Source: Azolla caroliniana (lineage: Eukaryota; Polypodiophyta). From it: DNA of 64,000 nt. Of the stretch, positions 24,770-37,876 are shown piece after piece. How positions within the stretch are numbered: position 1 is the first letter of the stretch; each line of letters begins with the position of its first letter. The notes beneath the pieces were generated by a model, which was not told the DNA's origin, did not search any database, and saw only the letters and a list, made by a program, of their open reading frames with translations. The stretch spans positions 1,922,001 through 1,986,000 of the forward strand of contig JBHGNT010000001.1 in NCBI GenBank assembly GCA_043228905.1, written 5' to 3'. The position numbers and the translations under genes were made by a program.

Positions 24770-25400
24770 CCTGAACTGCTACCACCTTCATCATAAAGGC
24801 ATAATGATATGCCATATAGTTGTTGTAGCCGAATCGGCTAATCAGATTCTTCTATCAGGTGGAGCGACATAGTTTCTCATTTGATGTGGTAGTGGCTTTG
24901 TTTACACAAGGTGTCCTCATGATGGGTACATTGAAGCCACCGAACTCATTGTCGAGTGAGTGAGTCGATTCGTTGCCATAGAATTGATGGTCTTCATATT
25001 CCGGAATTTTGGCCTTGCCTTTGTCCATCTTCGGACTTGGCCGAGATGTGCTTTGGTCTCTCGGGGGCTCTTGTGGCCCATTGGGCCTAGTCGTGATCAG
25101 ACTTTCTTTGAACATATGCCTCAGTTGATCTTGATCTTCTATATCTTGGTTAGCCAAGTTTAGGTTGACTGGACATGGTTTGGGAGGAGTCGGCTTAGGT
25201 TCGTACCATGATGTCGATTCGTCAAGGACGACATCTCGACTTATACGAACCTTCTAAGTAGAGGGGTTGAAGTCCTTGTACCCCTTTTGATCCAGTGAGT
25301 ACCCTACGAGGATACATTTCTCTAACTTGGGATCTAGCTTTTGCCGCTTTTCATTGGGGATGTGCACGTATGCAAGTGCAGGGTAACATCGTGCACCGGT
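24770..25400 (-). pseudogene. Copia pol remnant: integrase C-terminal / linker region
   Basis: From 25380 downward the minus strand encodes the block typical of the region after the copia integrase core (IPNEKRQKLDPK, KCILVGYS, KGYKDFNP with one stop, VRISRDVVLDE, SWYEP). A hydrophilic linker follows (open at 25157-24855). A short YHYAFM-like block near 24810-24770 precedes the nested LTR. The integrase catalytic core and protease that should come before it are absent. Confidence 0.85.
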
Positions 25401-25419
25401 TCATGAGGTAGACAACAAT

Positions 25420-26400
25420 ATTTGCTGCTTCGGCCCAATATGACTTTGGCATGTGCTTCTCGTTTAGTTTCGGCATTCCACTTCGTGGTGACCGATTTTG
25501 TCGCAATATCCGCATTCAATTGAGTTTTGTTGGCTTGGACCGGCATGGAAGCATCCCCTTCTTCCGAACGTTCCTTGATTGTTTCTGTTTTCTTGCCAAA
25601 TTTGGGAGTTGTTTTCATTGGTCAAACCTTGTCCGCCCCGTCCTTATCCAAATTGGCCTATTCTTGCTCGATCGCGTTCTCTTCCTCCGTCCGAGTGTGT
25701 GTAGAGCATGTGGGCTTCCAAGACGTTGCTGCTTGTTTGAACATGATTTTCTTCAACCAACAACATTGTTTGAAGATCGAAGAAAGAGGGAGGATTCTCC
25801 CTTGCTAGGACGACGATTCTCATAGCGCCGAACCGTGGTGCAAGGCCACCTAGGCATATTTACACCATCTCGTCATCCGCCACGTTGACGCTTATTTAGC
25901 CAAGCGAGTCACAAAGCTCCTTGATCTTCAGGGTGTAGCTTGTGATGTACATATCCCTTTGTTGGATGTTGTTCAACTCTTGGTGGAGTTGAAGCTTTAT
26001 GGCGGTTGTGTTGACCGCAAAAATCTTCCTTACATTCTCCCACGCTTCGGTGTCTTGGTTTCTCAAATGTTGACACATGTGGTCATTGACACATGTTGCC
26101 AAGCAATACATCACTTGACTTGCCGCTTGCTCCCATTTTGAGTAGTCGACGTCCTTTGGGTGTAACCCCAATAGCCTTGGCCGACAAGGTATTGGTGCAT
26201 CTTGTACTCCCAAGATGCAAAGTTGTTTCTGTCCTACTTCTCGCTAGGGAGAGCGGCCCCATTTGAGTATTCATTATGTCGATGTAGATTTCTTTCTTCT
26301 TTTCCTTTCTCAAACACGAGCTATGTAGTGGCACTACGATAGCGATGGGCCGAATCTTCTTGAACGTCAACGTAGAGCAGAACACATATGGATGGGCTAG
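25420..26400 (-). pseudogene. Copia gag remnant
   Basis: Downstream of the PBS, the stretch 26213-25896 encodes a gag-like segment with a DYSKWEQAASQVMYCLATCV block and a helical region ending in the LHQELNNIQQRDMYITSYTLKIKEL block. Near 25510-25460 lies a degraded zinc-knuckle region whose Cys positions are largely lost, running straight into the truncated pol. Stops and frameshifts break it. Confidence 0.82.
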
Positions 26401-26413
26401 ATAGAGCTACCAA

Positions 26414-26428
26414 CGTGCTCTGATACCA
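26414..26428 (-). other. Primer-binding site of the copia element
   Basis: TGGTATCAGAGCACG on the minus strand directly follows the 5' LTR end and matches the 3' end of plant initiator tRNA-Met, the usual copia primer. Confidence 0.9.
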
Positions 26429-26477
26429 TGTAAAGATTCGGATATGATTCTGAGCAACAGAAGAGATGCGTGTTATA

Positions 26478-26520
<43 letters not shown>

Positions 26521-26904
26521 AGTGGAGGGGAGAGGAGAGAAGAGAGACACAAGATAGATAAGAGAAAATGAAGTACTCAAGAAGATGGTGTATATTAACA
26601 AGGAGAAGATGTAGTACAAAAATGTGGCATTACAAGGAGCAACAACTGACTCTTTATGAAGTAGGAGGAGGGTGCTTTATATAAGGTCACCCTCTCTCTT
26701 CATTAAACACCCACTCTCTCTCTAGAGATATAGAAGCTCATGGGTCATGGGGAATGTGGAACTGAATAGTTATGTGTCATAGAATATGATTCTATGACAC
26801 ATAGTTAATGTGTAGAGAGTGGTGGTGACTTTTGACCTTTGAGGGCTCATATATTCTCAAAGGTGTGTTCACATACTAGATTAGGTTGAGCTTGATTTTC
26901 AATA
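26429..26904 (-). repeat. 5' LTR of the copia element
   Basis: 476 bp, starting TATTGAAAATCAAGC in element orientation (the canonical TG has become TA) and ending CTTTACA. It is longer than the 3' LTR because of a (GT)n(GA)n block at about 26479-26521. GGATC follows at 26905-26909. Confidence 0.95.
26771..26803. repeat. Perfect 33-bp palindrome in the 5' LTR
   Basis: TATGTGTCATAGAAT, then ATG, then ATTCTATGACACATA: 15-bp arms with no mismatch. It sits in the LTR part upstream of the (minus-strand) promoter-like sequence and is kept in the other LTR with one change. Confidence 0.92.
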
Positions 26905-26909
26905 GGATC

Positions 26910-29900
26910 CTATATATCCATCTTTAAAGGTTCACATGGTACTTTATAAGTAGTTTTGTAGTGTTTGATTCTCTCCATTGCTTGGGTTTTCTCTTCGATG
27001 TGTCTACAATGTTGCGGCTTCAACAACAAATATAAAGGCCCAATGATGTGCAAAAAACGTGGGATTCATATGTCTAATGATAGAAGACGAACGTCTCATC
27101 TTAGAACCACGTCAACTTTGGTCAGGAGTCAAGACACACACACACACACACGACACATCATCTGTCACACATAGATCACATCTAACATTGTTAAGGGCCT
27201 ACGCCTTACAATTGTATGAGCCAACCCAATGACCAACCGAACCATTTGGGTTGTCTAAAATTTGTTTGTCGGAAACACAATAGATCATTGTCATTGGACA
27301 ATAATGCTTCAACAGTGAAAAAGATCTCTAGTCAATAGTGAGACTGTGCCCACCATTTCCATGGGGGCCTCAAGAAACACCCACAAGAAGGTCACCATTT
27401 CCACTTCTAGTTCTAACTTGTTCACGATGGCCCCCAATCTGCACCAAGGATTTTAGCAGGAGGAGCACCAAATTCACTTCGCACTAAATCTCTTCCTCCT
27501 CCTCCTCCTCCTCCATCATCATGAAGATGATGGCATTGTGTATACTGCTTACCATCTTGGAGAAGGAAGACATGAATTCAGGGATAGAAGATGACTGACC
27601 GCCTTTCTTCTTGGTTACCCCCGGGGCAGGGAGGAGGTGGATATGGAGCCAACCACTGGGAAAGGAGGAGGAGGAGGAGGAGATGGTTTGATGGATGAAG
27701 AACAGCTCATATGGACAAATGCATTAAGCTCTCGATGAACGATGCCACAATTTATGAAGTGGATGCTATTATTTGGCTGCCACAAGTAGGAATTCCTGCC
27801 TGTTGAGTCTTGAAAATGCAAGCGGTATGCAGTACCCTGAGCTTTGGAGTCACAGATGTGATGGTAGCCAGATATTTAAACTTTGACTACACCGGATTTA
27901 TGGAGAATAAATACAAAATTACCATCAGGAAGAACTAGATTACTCTATTTGAAGTTACATACAATCAGAGAATGCTATGGATATGGTTGCGAAGGCTCCG
28001 TTATTTCGAAGAATTTTGTAACCCTAGGCCATGTGTATTAAGTCCTATGGTGGGAGGTTGATGTAAATGGGAGACATTAGAGAAAGACAAATTAATTGGC
28101 TGGGCACTTGTGTATAAGTCCTTTGCTAGGGATTCAAATGACTGGTGGCATAGAAATATACCTACACAAACCACGATTCTAGTTGTAAGGCTAATGTGGA
28201 AGCTCTGAACAAGCTGGTACAGCATAGCAAGCATCATACAAAAGAATTCAGAGAAATGTGTATAGCAAGTCTCAATTGTAGAATTGTGCGATTCCACTGT
28301 CAATTAGTTGAGCTATTCGAAGGGCGATTCAATTCCGGCCTCAGAAAATCGAAGGAATTGCTTATCTGTGAGCGAGTGAGCAAAGGTTCCAGGAAAAAGT
28401 TGCAGGGTGAACATTCAGTGGATTATTAAGACTACTTTGGTGGAATTTATTTGCTTATCTTCATTTGAGGATGGAGTTTGTAAATAATTGCAATGTTGGT
28501 CAGATGGACAAAGCTAACTTTGATGTACAACTTAGATAGAGATTGTGAAGACCCCTTATAACGATCATTATTTTGTATAAAGTCTTGATTATATTCGTTT
28601 GGTGCGTTTTTTGTTTTTTCTGTCAATTGAAAGCTTATTTTGTGAGCTTCACCCCATGTTATTGGCTGTTCTACATCATTTTATTTTTCAGAAAGGCTGT
28701 ACACCATCAAGTGAGGAGAAGAGCTCCCAATTTTGTAAGAATGATATAGTTGAAATGTTTCTTTGGGTATTTCCAATTCAAAATTATTTCAACCAAATCT
28801 TAGCTCTGCTCAGAGTCAATAGATTCTATCCAAAACTCACTAGTTTAATGCAGCAGTGTCATATATCAAAGCCAGGATTTAGTAATTCGTCTACATATTA
28901 CTCACCAACTAGTGCTTGTAGTTAAAATCAAATTCCTTATAATCTTATCCCCAGATTTTTAGGTCAACATAAAAGTACACTTCTAACCTCTGTAGTGCGA
29001 CATGCGACATTTTGTCTCATAACCAAAATTGTAGTGCTTGTCAATGATATAATTCCCATCTGCATGCCAAATTAATACTCTTCGTTCACCATGTGTATAG
29101 ATATATTTGTGACACATACATGCATGCATGCATGCATGTATATATGTGATTGTATGTGTGCATGCACATATTGTACGTTGATTTGTACACATGTATGCAT
29201 ACACATATGTATGCGTTCATAAGATACATATACGTTAAAAATGGATATTAATTATTTGGGATAACTTGCAATGGAAATTCATAATGCTTAGGATGGAATA
29301 CATCATATATAGATGTATGTGTTTGTGTATAGCATTATACTGGTACAAAATGTGTACAAAATGTAGTTATACAATGAAACAACACTTGCTGCCTTTCTTA
29401 TGATACAAAGAATTGGCTGAGCCTCAGAAACTCTGAAAACTCAACATATATAAATAATATAGGTAGATAGCTAGATAGATATACATATACACATATATAT
29501 ATGTATGCATCTTACATTAGAATTGATCTTGTCAGCAGCTAGATAGATAGTGCCATGAGCTATCGTGATCTGTTAATAAATAAATAGATATACTAACCCT
29601 TCTAAAGCCTAATATACATATCAGCCTAATATACAATATATTTTGATGATCCATCTCTATCTTTCTCTCTCTGTGTAGTGTCTGGCACCCGATCCCTCTT
29701 TTCTTTCCATCTGTTTACCCTTTCCCTCACTATTCTTTTCTCATATATTGCAACCATAGCCCTAATATGTATATATATTTATATCAATCCATGGCATGGA
29801 AGAACCCATTGTAGAGGATTATTATAAGATTATATAAAGGCACCTTTCATCAGCTTAGCGACAAAAAAAACCATAGGTTATTGGGTAGTATATAAGCAAA

Positions 29901-30142
29901 ATAAGTGAGAAATTTATATACCCTTGATCTCTGACCTCCCATTTTTTATCTTGACCTTTGACTGGCTCGGTTTGCCTTATCATGGCTTTGTTGTTGACTT
30001 TGATAACCATTTCAAGATGATATAATAGTTTAAAGATATTCATATATGTATTGTGATCTTTTCTTTTGTTTCCCTCAGCATGTCATCTAAATTCGCCCTT
30101 TCACTGTTCTTGTTTCTGTTGTGTTTTGGCTGGTTTTTACTT
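26910..30142. other. Intergenic: copia flank to KNOX downstream region
   Basis: Holds a (CTC)n run at about 27488-27512, a matching (GGA)n run near 27665-27680, an alternating CATG/GTATG tract at 29110-29215 and AT-rich spacer including the KNOX 3' flank. A minus-strand frame at 27821-27615 ends in a proline run but is only microsatellite-derived. No gene recognised. Confidence 0.55.
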
Positions 30143-33100
30143 TTAGCGTTTGCGTTTGGACTTGAGGGCGGCTGTCGAGGATGGGTTGCTGTGCCAATTT
30201 CTCTTCCTCTGGTTGATGAACCAGTTATTTATTTGTTTCAATTGCAACCCTGTCTCCTGAACAAGCCTTGCCTTCTCATCCTCCTGAGCAACACCATATA
30301 TTCATTAAGTTTGCCAAATCAACAATCAACAAACGAATGACAAATCAAGTTTGAACCATAATATCACCCCAAACCAATGAGTTATGAATCAAAATTTGCA
30401 TCATAATGAAACTCAAAACAGAAAAATGAATTAATCAAGTTTGCATCAAAATCAATAAGTTCCAAAAGAAAAACAACTAAACTAGCCAAGTTTGCATCAA
30501 TATGTCCCAAAATAAAATAAAATGAATTAATGAAGTCAGGGGCATCTTTAGCAAAAATATCAATAAATAAGTCTGCCTTCTGATCATTTGCTCGAGTGAA
30601 AACATTATTAATCTCTCATTTGGTCCTTCCCCTTCTAATATTTAATTTCTTCTCATGAAGATTCAGGGCTCAATATCGAACCAAGTAAAAAAGAATATGT
30701 GACCTGTGCTTCCTCAACATACCAAAAACAAGAGAACATGTTAGTTTGGCATGCTCACACATGAGGACATAATGCCCAAGAACTTTGATGAGGTTGGCAG
30801 GCTTTCATGAAATCCTTACACGTAAGGAACCATCACAAGCAACATTATTTTTTGCATGATCTTTGCTTGTGTACTCAACCACAAAACCATACAAGTCAGT
30901 GAAATTCAAACTCACTCATTCTTTATTTTAGCTTCTACTTTTGAATCTACCATTTAAAAATCCCTCACCCATACAATTGGGGAAGGTTGTTTATAACAAT
31001 TGCTGGTTCCACAACTCATATGCATGTTGGTTCTCATAGAGATTAATATGTCATAACTCATCATCCACTGTAGCAATAATTATCTTCAAATTGAGATTGG
31101 AACTTGAAAAGGAATACAACGAATGCCATTTGCATGTTGTCCTAATCACGACATCGAGGACAAGGAGTATATATGACTACGATGTGAAACGTTGCTTGTG
31201 TACTCAACCACAAAACTGTACAAGTCAGTGAAATTCGAACTCACTCATAGTTCTTTATCTTAGCTTCTACTTTTTAATCTACCATTTAAAAATCCCTCAC
31301 CCATACAAAATGGGGAAGGTTATTGTAACAATTGCTGGTTCCACAACTCATATGCATGTCGGTTCTCATAGAGATTAGTATGTCATCACTCATCATCCAC
31401 TGTAGCAATAATTATCTTCAAATTGAGATTGGAACTTGAAAAGGAATACAACGAATGCCATTTGCATGTTGTCCTAATCACGACATTGAGGACAAGGAGT
31501 ATATATGACTACGATGTGAAACGTTGCTTGTGTACTCAACCACAAAACTGTACAAGTCAGTGAAATTCGAACTCACTCATAGTTCTTTATCTTAGCTTCT
31601 ACTTTTTAATCTACCATTTAAAAATCCCTCACCCATACAAAATGGGGAAGGTTATTGTAACAATTGCTGGTTCCACAACTCATATGCATGTCGGTTCTCA
31701 TAGAGATTAGTATGTCATCACTCATCATCCACTGTAGCAATAATTATCTTCAAATTGAGATTGGAACTTGAAAAGGAATACAACGAATGCCATTTGCATG
31801 TTGTCCTAATCACGACATCGAGGACAAGGAGTATATATGACTACGATGTGAAACGTTGCTTGTGTACTCAACCACAAAACCGTACAAGTAAGTGAAATTC
31901 GAACTCACTCATAGTTCTTTATCTTAGCTTCTACATTTTAATCTACCGTTTAAAAATCCCTCACCCATACAAAATGGGGAAGGTTGTTGTAACAATTGCT
32001 GGTTCCGCAACTCATATGCATGTCGGTTCTCATAGAGATTAGAATGTCATCACTCATCATCCACTGTAGCAATAATTATCTTCAAATTGAGATTGGAACT
32101 TGAAAGGAATACAACGAATGCCATCTGCATGTTGTCCTAATCACGACATCGAGGACAAGGAGTATATATGACTACAATGTGAAATGTTCACAACCATCCG
32201 ACGAATTGCTTTCTTGACATCACTTACCATTTGCACAACTCCAAGTGACGCCCACCTCTTAGGCCAATAAGTGTGTGCTCTTTACTAGTAGAGGAGCCTT
32301 TCTTGTAATGCTTATTTTGCGTACTACTTCATGTTTCTAGCCCTACGGACACCAAAATATCCTCATCACCTCTTTTAGTATAGCAAATGACACATCGGTT
32401 TAAGATATAGAACATGTACACAACTCAATTCAATTGTGGATTATATGTTCATGAGAAAGTTTCGAGTCATGTCTTGTTGATCCACGGACAATGACCAAGC
32501 GGAACGAGGATGCCAAGAACAGCAGGTTTTCACACAATTTCATTCCCACGAAACTACCTTGGCACAACTACAAGGTCCAAATGATGCGACTTGTCTAACC
32601 ACATCTTATCATTGCCATGGTCTTAATCCGAAAGGGCAGGAATGAAGCTTAGGGAAGCCAGCAGCCCCTAGGCAGAGGAAATCGGATGGTTATCCGCTCT
32701 CCCAATCAAAAGATTGAGAATGAGCTGGGAACATCTCATGCTAACTATGATGTCCACTATTCGCAGCCACCGAATAATTACTTGATATCCGTATCTTAGG
32801 AACAAAATATATGCTATGATGTCCACTATGCGCAGCCACCGAATAATTACTTGATATCCGTATCTTAGGAACAAAATATATGCTATGATGTCCACTATGC
32901 GCAGCCACCGAATAATTACTTGATATCCGTATCTTAGGAACAAAATATATGTTCTTTATTTAGGAATAATTGCGACACGAAGAGAAATGTATGAACCACA
33001 CACGTGGCGACATCCTCTGCAGCGGAGATCTCCCATGAACTACTCTTCCATGGTCACACGACTCAATGGAAACTCCAGATTTTCTCATCGGGGAGTCGAG

Positions 33101-36100
33101 TAGTTTTTATCCATTCAGGTTCATAATTGACTCTCTTAACAAGTAAATGCTGGCGTGAAAACCGGAATGGCTAAAAAATCTATGCTTTGTGGCGAAGTTC
33201 ATCCGATACTGGTTTGAATAATCTTTCTAAGATATTCTATCTGGTTTTGACACCATATTAACATTGAGTTGTAGGTAAAAAATTAAAGCCTTTGCTTAGC
33301 CATTCCAACTAATAGGGGCTGGCAATTATTTGGGTAAGTGTATGGTTATATATATAGAGAGAGAAAACGAGAGAAGGGGGTGTTTTGGTATGGTTTAACA
33401 GATCCGGAGTAAGTTTTGCGATATGTACATTTATGTTTTGGATCGTAGGATAGGATCTCCTTTTATTTTATTTTTTTCAGGTTAGCAGGGGCTGTTTGTA
33501 CATAAGCGGCAATGATCTGTATGTTTGCCTGTGTGCAAGTGTGTGTCTAATCTTATAATAAGTATGTCTCTATACCTCATTCAGATGTTAAATGGAAGAG
33601 TTTGAATTGCTCTCTATAAGCTATAAACCTTGCCAATTGTTTTTGTAGGATTTTCAAATTCGACCCTGGCACATCGCGGTATAAAATCATTAAGTTTATG
33701 CTGTGTTTCTTTTTTCGTGGGGGTATAACAAGATCATCACTACAGAGTGAGAGACTCTTACGAAGGCTTTATGCAATGAGAGTCAAATGGACAATGAGAC
33801 TTTCATTCTTACAAGAAAGATTCATGGCGACACAGAAATGCTTGTTTATTCTGTTCTTTGCAAGAACGGGATAGTGATTAATGAATCTCTATCCATACTC
33901 TGCAAGAAAGGCAACGTAATGAATGAGTACTTTCTAAGGATAAGGTATATAACGCTAGTGGCACCGTCGTAAGCACCACCTTAAATGAAAAACCTGAAAA
34001 TCGGAGGTCTAGATGTATATACTAAAAACAAAAGGTTATGTATCCTTGACATGGATAAGCAAGCATCCTAGAGAAGGGACTCACGCAGTATATCCTTCTA
34101 GATCTGTTGCATTATCGTCAGCATATATTGGGAAGAACCAGTACTTGATCAAAGCGTCCAAGTCATTAATCAAAGCAAGGAAGCAGAGACATCAAATTAC
34201 TGGCAAATCAGTCATTAATTATGTATAGATAGGAGATTGATGATCTATTAAACAGACCAACATTAACTAATTCGCCATTAGTCAGCTATAGAAGATTGAT
34301 GATATATACTATATCAATGCTTAAAAAACACAGTTACAATGCTTAGGGATAATGATGATGATGGTGATCGTGATGTAAAAACTCCTAAATACAGCCAAAT
34401 TTCTCTTCCATTTTACCTGAAAAGAATCCCCTGAGATTCCCTTATCTGCCCTCCTCTAGTAGGGTAGTAGGGTTTTGGGGGAGGGGGGAAACCGATGGAA
34501 AGAAACACAGTGGGTATTTTGGAGATTTTCTGAAATAATAATGATAAGCAGAAGTTACAGAAGGCGTGTGCTTACCGTAGGATACGGCCATTTCGAGTGA
34601 GCATGCCACCATGACTTGAGTACAGAGGTGGTATCACCAGGTAGCTTCCCTGCTCTACGCTTCCGAAGAATTTCTTCTCTCACGTCCACAATCCTTTCTT
34701 TGTAACCCTAGAAACATTAATATCGATCCATAAGTCCAGGATCACGTAATAGTTAAGTGTCACAGTAGGTCGCGTTCTGTATCCAATGATTAATTAAGCA
34801 CATTACGCAATTAACGACGGGTCTGTAGGGCATCACATTGCTGAAGAGGGTGGGGGGGGGGAGGGGTTCCCTCTCCCTCTCCCTCCGTTTTGATTCTCTC
34901 GATTCTTCAGTGCGTAGTTGAGATTAACAAATAAAGGAAGGAAAAGAGTTAGGCATGAAGAAAGGCATTTACGTTCTTCAGCTCGCTCTTGAGTTCCTGC
35001 CGGACACGTTCCATAAGGGTGCGCTCGGTCTCTGTGGGGATCAGAGGTCCGAAAGCTCCACTATCATGGCCCAAGCTGCAGTCAAAAGCTCCACCACCGC
35101 TGCCCTCAAACATCATGCTCGCGTCGCTCTCCATCATCAACCCAGCTGCTGAGGAGGAAGAAGGATCATCCATCTGCTCGTCATCGGACATGGTGGCCCC
35201 TGTCCCCTCTCCAGGAGACACACCTGTAGACGCAGAAATTGAAAGAACTCATGAGACATAAAATCTATGTGTTTTTCTGTGTTTTCTTTCTTCACACCAT
35301 ACTTGTACTTAGTAACTGTAGAGAACGTAATACTCAGGAAAATGGGTGTAGAAATTGGGGCTTCCTTATAAATACGTCTACCTCAACTGGATCATATTCA
35401 TATGAGTCCATAAAAAGGAAGGAAAGGAAAGATTTTAGGTTTTCCTTTTAGATTTTCTCCGCAGAGTTAGGGTTTACGTACTGATATAGTGATTTAGAGA
35501 TCAACATAGAGGAAAGACGATACGAGCTCGGAATTCACGATTTTTTTTTTTACCTGTTAGGGTTAAGAGGGATTGTTCGAGTTCCCAGCATGCCATCACA
35601 GCTTCCATTGCGTGCACCTTAACGTGCTGCTGGAGCTGTTCTTTAAATGTGCAGAGAAGAAGCACATAATGAGCCTGTAAAATAAAAGTTAAACAGTTGT
35701 GTATTTAAGATAACGGAAAAGAAGAAGGAATACAGGAGTTAAAGTTTAGTGTATTGGAAGAATTCTTCAAGCACAAATTTTGTTATCAAGGCAAAACGCT
35801 GCGGCGATGCAGCATTGCATAATTGATGATAATTTCGCGTCATGCTCATGCGGTAACCATGGTTTCTCCATTATTCCTACTCCTACATTTTCAATGTTAC
35901 CTTACGAACTTGCCGTTTTAATAGATGAGAAGAAAATCGGAAGAAGGATACAAAGAAAACTCAGCCTGAAAGAATTGTAATATTGGCATAAGGTTTCCGA
36001 AATTGGGGAAATAGGGCCGACGGAGGGGAAGAAGAAACCATGGCTCCGCAAACACCACCACTAGTAGTCATTTCCTTCTTGGTGCTAATCCTCTCTTTGG

Positions 36101-36428
36101 GAAATGTATGCAGAAGAAAGTCAGATTCAGAGATAGAATGTGAAAATCAACAATATCTACGCAGAGAGAGGGGGGGATATATCTCGAGTCTCTATGGATT
36201 TGCAGAAAACCTACAAAAGTAATCGTGACAGCTCATAATGGCGTGGATTACGATTTATCATGATTATCCATGACCATCGCAAAAAAAACATTAACTAAAA
36301 ATCTCTTGTGATTTAATTAACTAAACTTTCAGTTTGCACAGAAAGAAAACAAAGGGAGTCTAATATTCCATGTACCGGTTGAAGGATCGAGAATGTAAAA
36401 TGGATAACATTGGTACGTTTAGGGTTTA

Positions 36429-36481
<53 letters not shown>

Positions 36482-37793
36482 AGCCCACTCTAAATGAAAA
36501 GGACAGCGCACGAATGCAGATGGAAGGAAAATGTTTCCAAGTACAAAAACTTGGACTTTGCACGCAGAATTAGAACTAGAAGGATCCATAAGAACCAGAG
36601 TTAGGGAAATGGAGGGAAAGTTTAGTAGCCATTCAAGATAGATGAGAGAGAGAGAGGAGGTCAGCTCACTCTAAATGAAAACGATAGTCCATGAATGTAG
36701 ATAGAAAGAAATGATTCCAAAGTACAAAAATTTGAACTTTGCATGCGGAAGTAGAAGGGGCCATAAGAACCAGAGTTAGAGAAATGGAGAGAACGTTTTG
36801 TCGCCATTCAAGATAGATTCATGATGAAATGGACAAAATCCAACAGAGGCTAGGGTTTACCAAATGGAAGTATTTATAGCAATCTAGGATAAGATTAATG
36901 CTTTGATTTTTGCGAAGCGGAGAATTTGCAATGTTTCAGGATCAGACTTTATCGGCCAAAGTGGTGTAGAATTGGAAATCAAAGCGTCATAGTTTGCTTC
37001 ATAGACATAGTTCAAAGCGTTCAGAACGTAAGAAAAGAAGAAGAAAGGACGTCCATTGTGTAGGAAGATTTAGGAAAGGTTCATCAAATGATCAAACTTG
37101 AAGTTCCATAATAGCCAAATGAAGAAACCAGACAAAGTAGGGTTATTCCAAGATGATTCAGTCTGAACAAGAAGTGGAAGCTAATATATTAATCTGCCAA
37201 TAAGAAGTAGAAAGTCGACGAAGCTTCATTACTCTACAAATAAGAAGAGGAATAAAGAAGAATGGATGAGGCCCCATTGCACTCCAATGAAGAAAGAAGA
37301 AAGAAGACGAAAGTTCATTTCTTTTCAAAGAAGCAGAAGAAAGAAGAATAGATGGAGAATTGGAATTAGCAATCTCAGCTCCATGGCAACAAGCGTAATC
37401 AATCTCCATAAATGTATTAGAAGAAGGAGCTTCATTGCTTTCCGGAGACGCAGAAGAAAGAATAATAGAAGAAGAATTAAAATTAGCATTCTCGTCTCCA
37501 TGGCAACAAGCTTAATCATTCTAGATATAAATATATTCTTTCTTGATGAACTGTTGAAGAATTATAGAGTTTTAAAATTTCTGTACTATATGTTATAATT
37601 TGTGTGGGTTAAATCCTGATCTGAAGTTCACAAGGATCTCTGCATCAAATTCTATTTATCCACAACAATGTTAAAAATTAGCGTCTCTACAGATATTACA
37701 AAAACAAAATTAAATGAACGTCATCGTCAGAGGCTAATAACATAAATCAGAAGAGACTAGATCAAAACTAGGCTTTTTCTCTCACTCTTATGC

Positions 37794-37876
<83 letters not shown>

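Larger units (their letters stand above)
21994..26904 (-). mobile_element. Ty1/copia LTR retrotransposon, complete ends but internally decayed
   Basis: 4911-bp element transcribed on the minus strand. The 5' LTR is 26429-26904 and the 3' LTR 21994-22421. An exact 5-bp target duplication GGATC flanks it (21989-21993 and 26905-26909). Next to the 5' LTR is a primer-binding site TGGTATCAGAGCACG, complementary to initiator tRNA-Met; before the 3' LTR is a purine tract GAGGGGGCG. Interior order gag, integrase C-terminus, reverse transcriptase, RNase H is the copia order. Stops, frameshifts, an internal deletion and a nested solo LTR make it non-autonomous. By eye the LTRs differ by about two dozen substitutions over some 425 shared bases, plus a GT/GA microsatellite expansion in the 5' LTR, so the insertion is old rather than fresh. 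Confidence 0.96.

Noticed and set aside
27615-27821. Proline-rich small protein on the minus strand
   Set aside because: The proline run comes from a GGA/TCC microsatellite; no upstream coding continuity or family resemblance.
30865-32189. CRISPR-like or rDNA-spacer array
   Set aside because: Units are contiguous, 332 bp, without spacers, in a plant intron; no rRNA-like sequence.
32668-32943. Repetitive minus-strand frame as a possible tandem-repeat protein
   Set aside because: Explained by a 69-bp tandem repeat (multiple of three) within a KNOX intron; no start context or homology seen.
37768-37868. Serine-leucine repeat extension of the KNOX exon 2 frame
   Set aside because: It is read-through of the intron 2 CT microsatellite; conserved KNOX sequence continues from the GT donor at 37921 to exon 3 at 35674.
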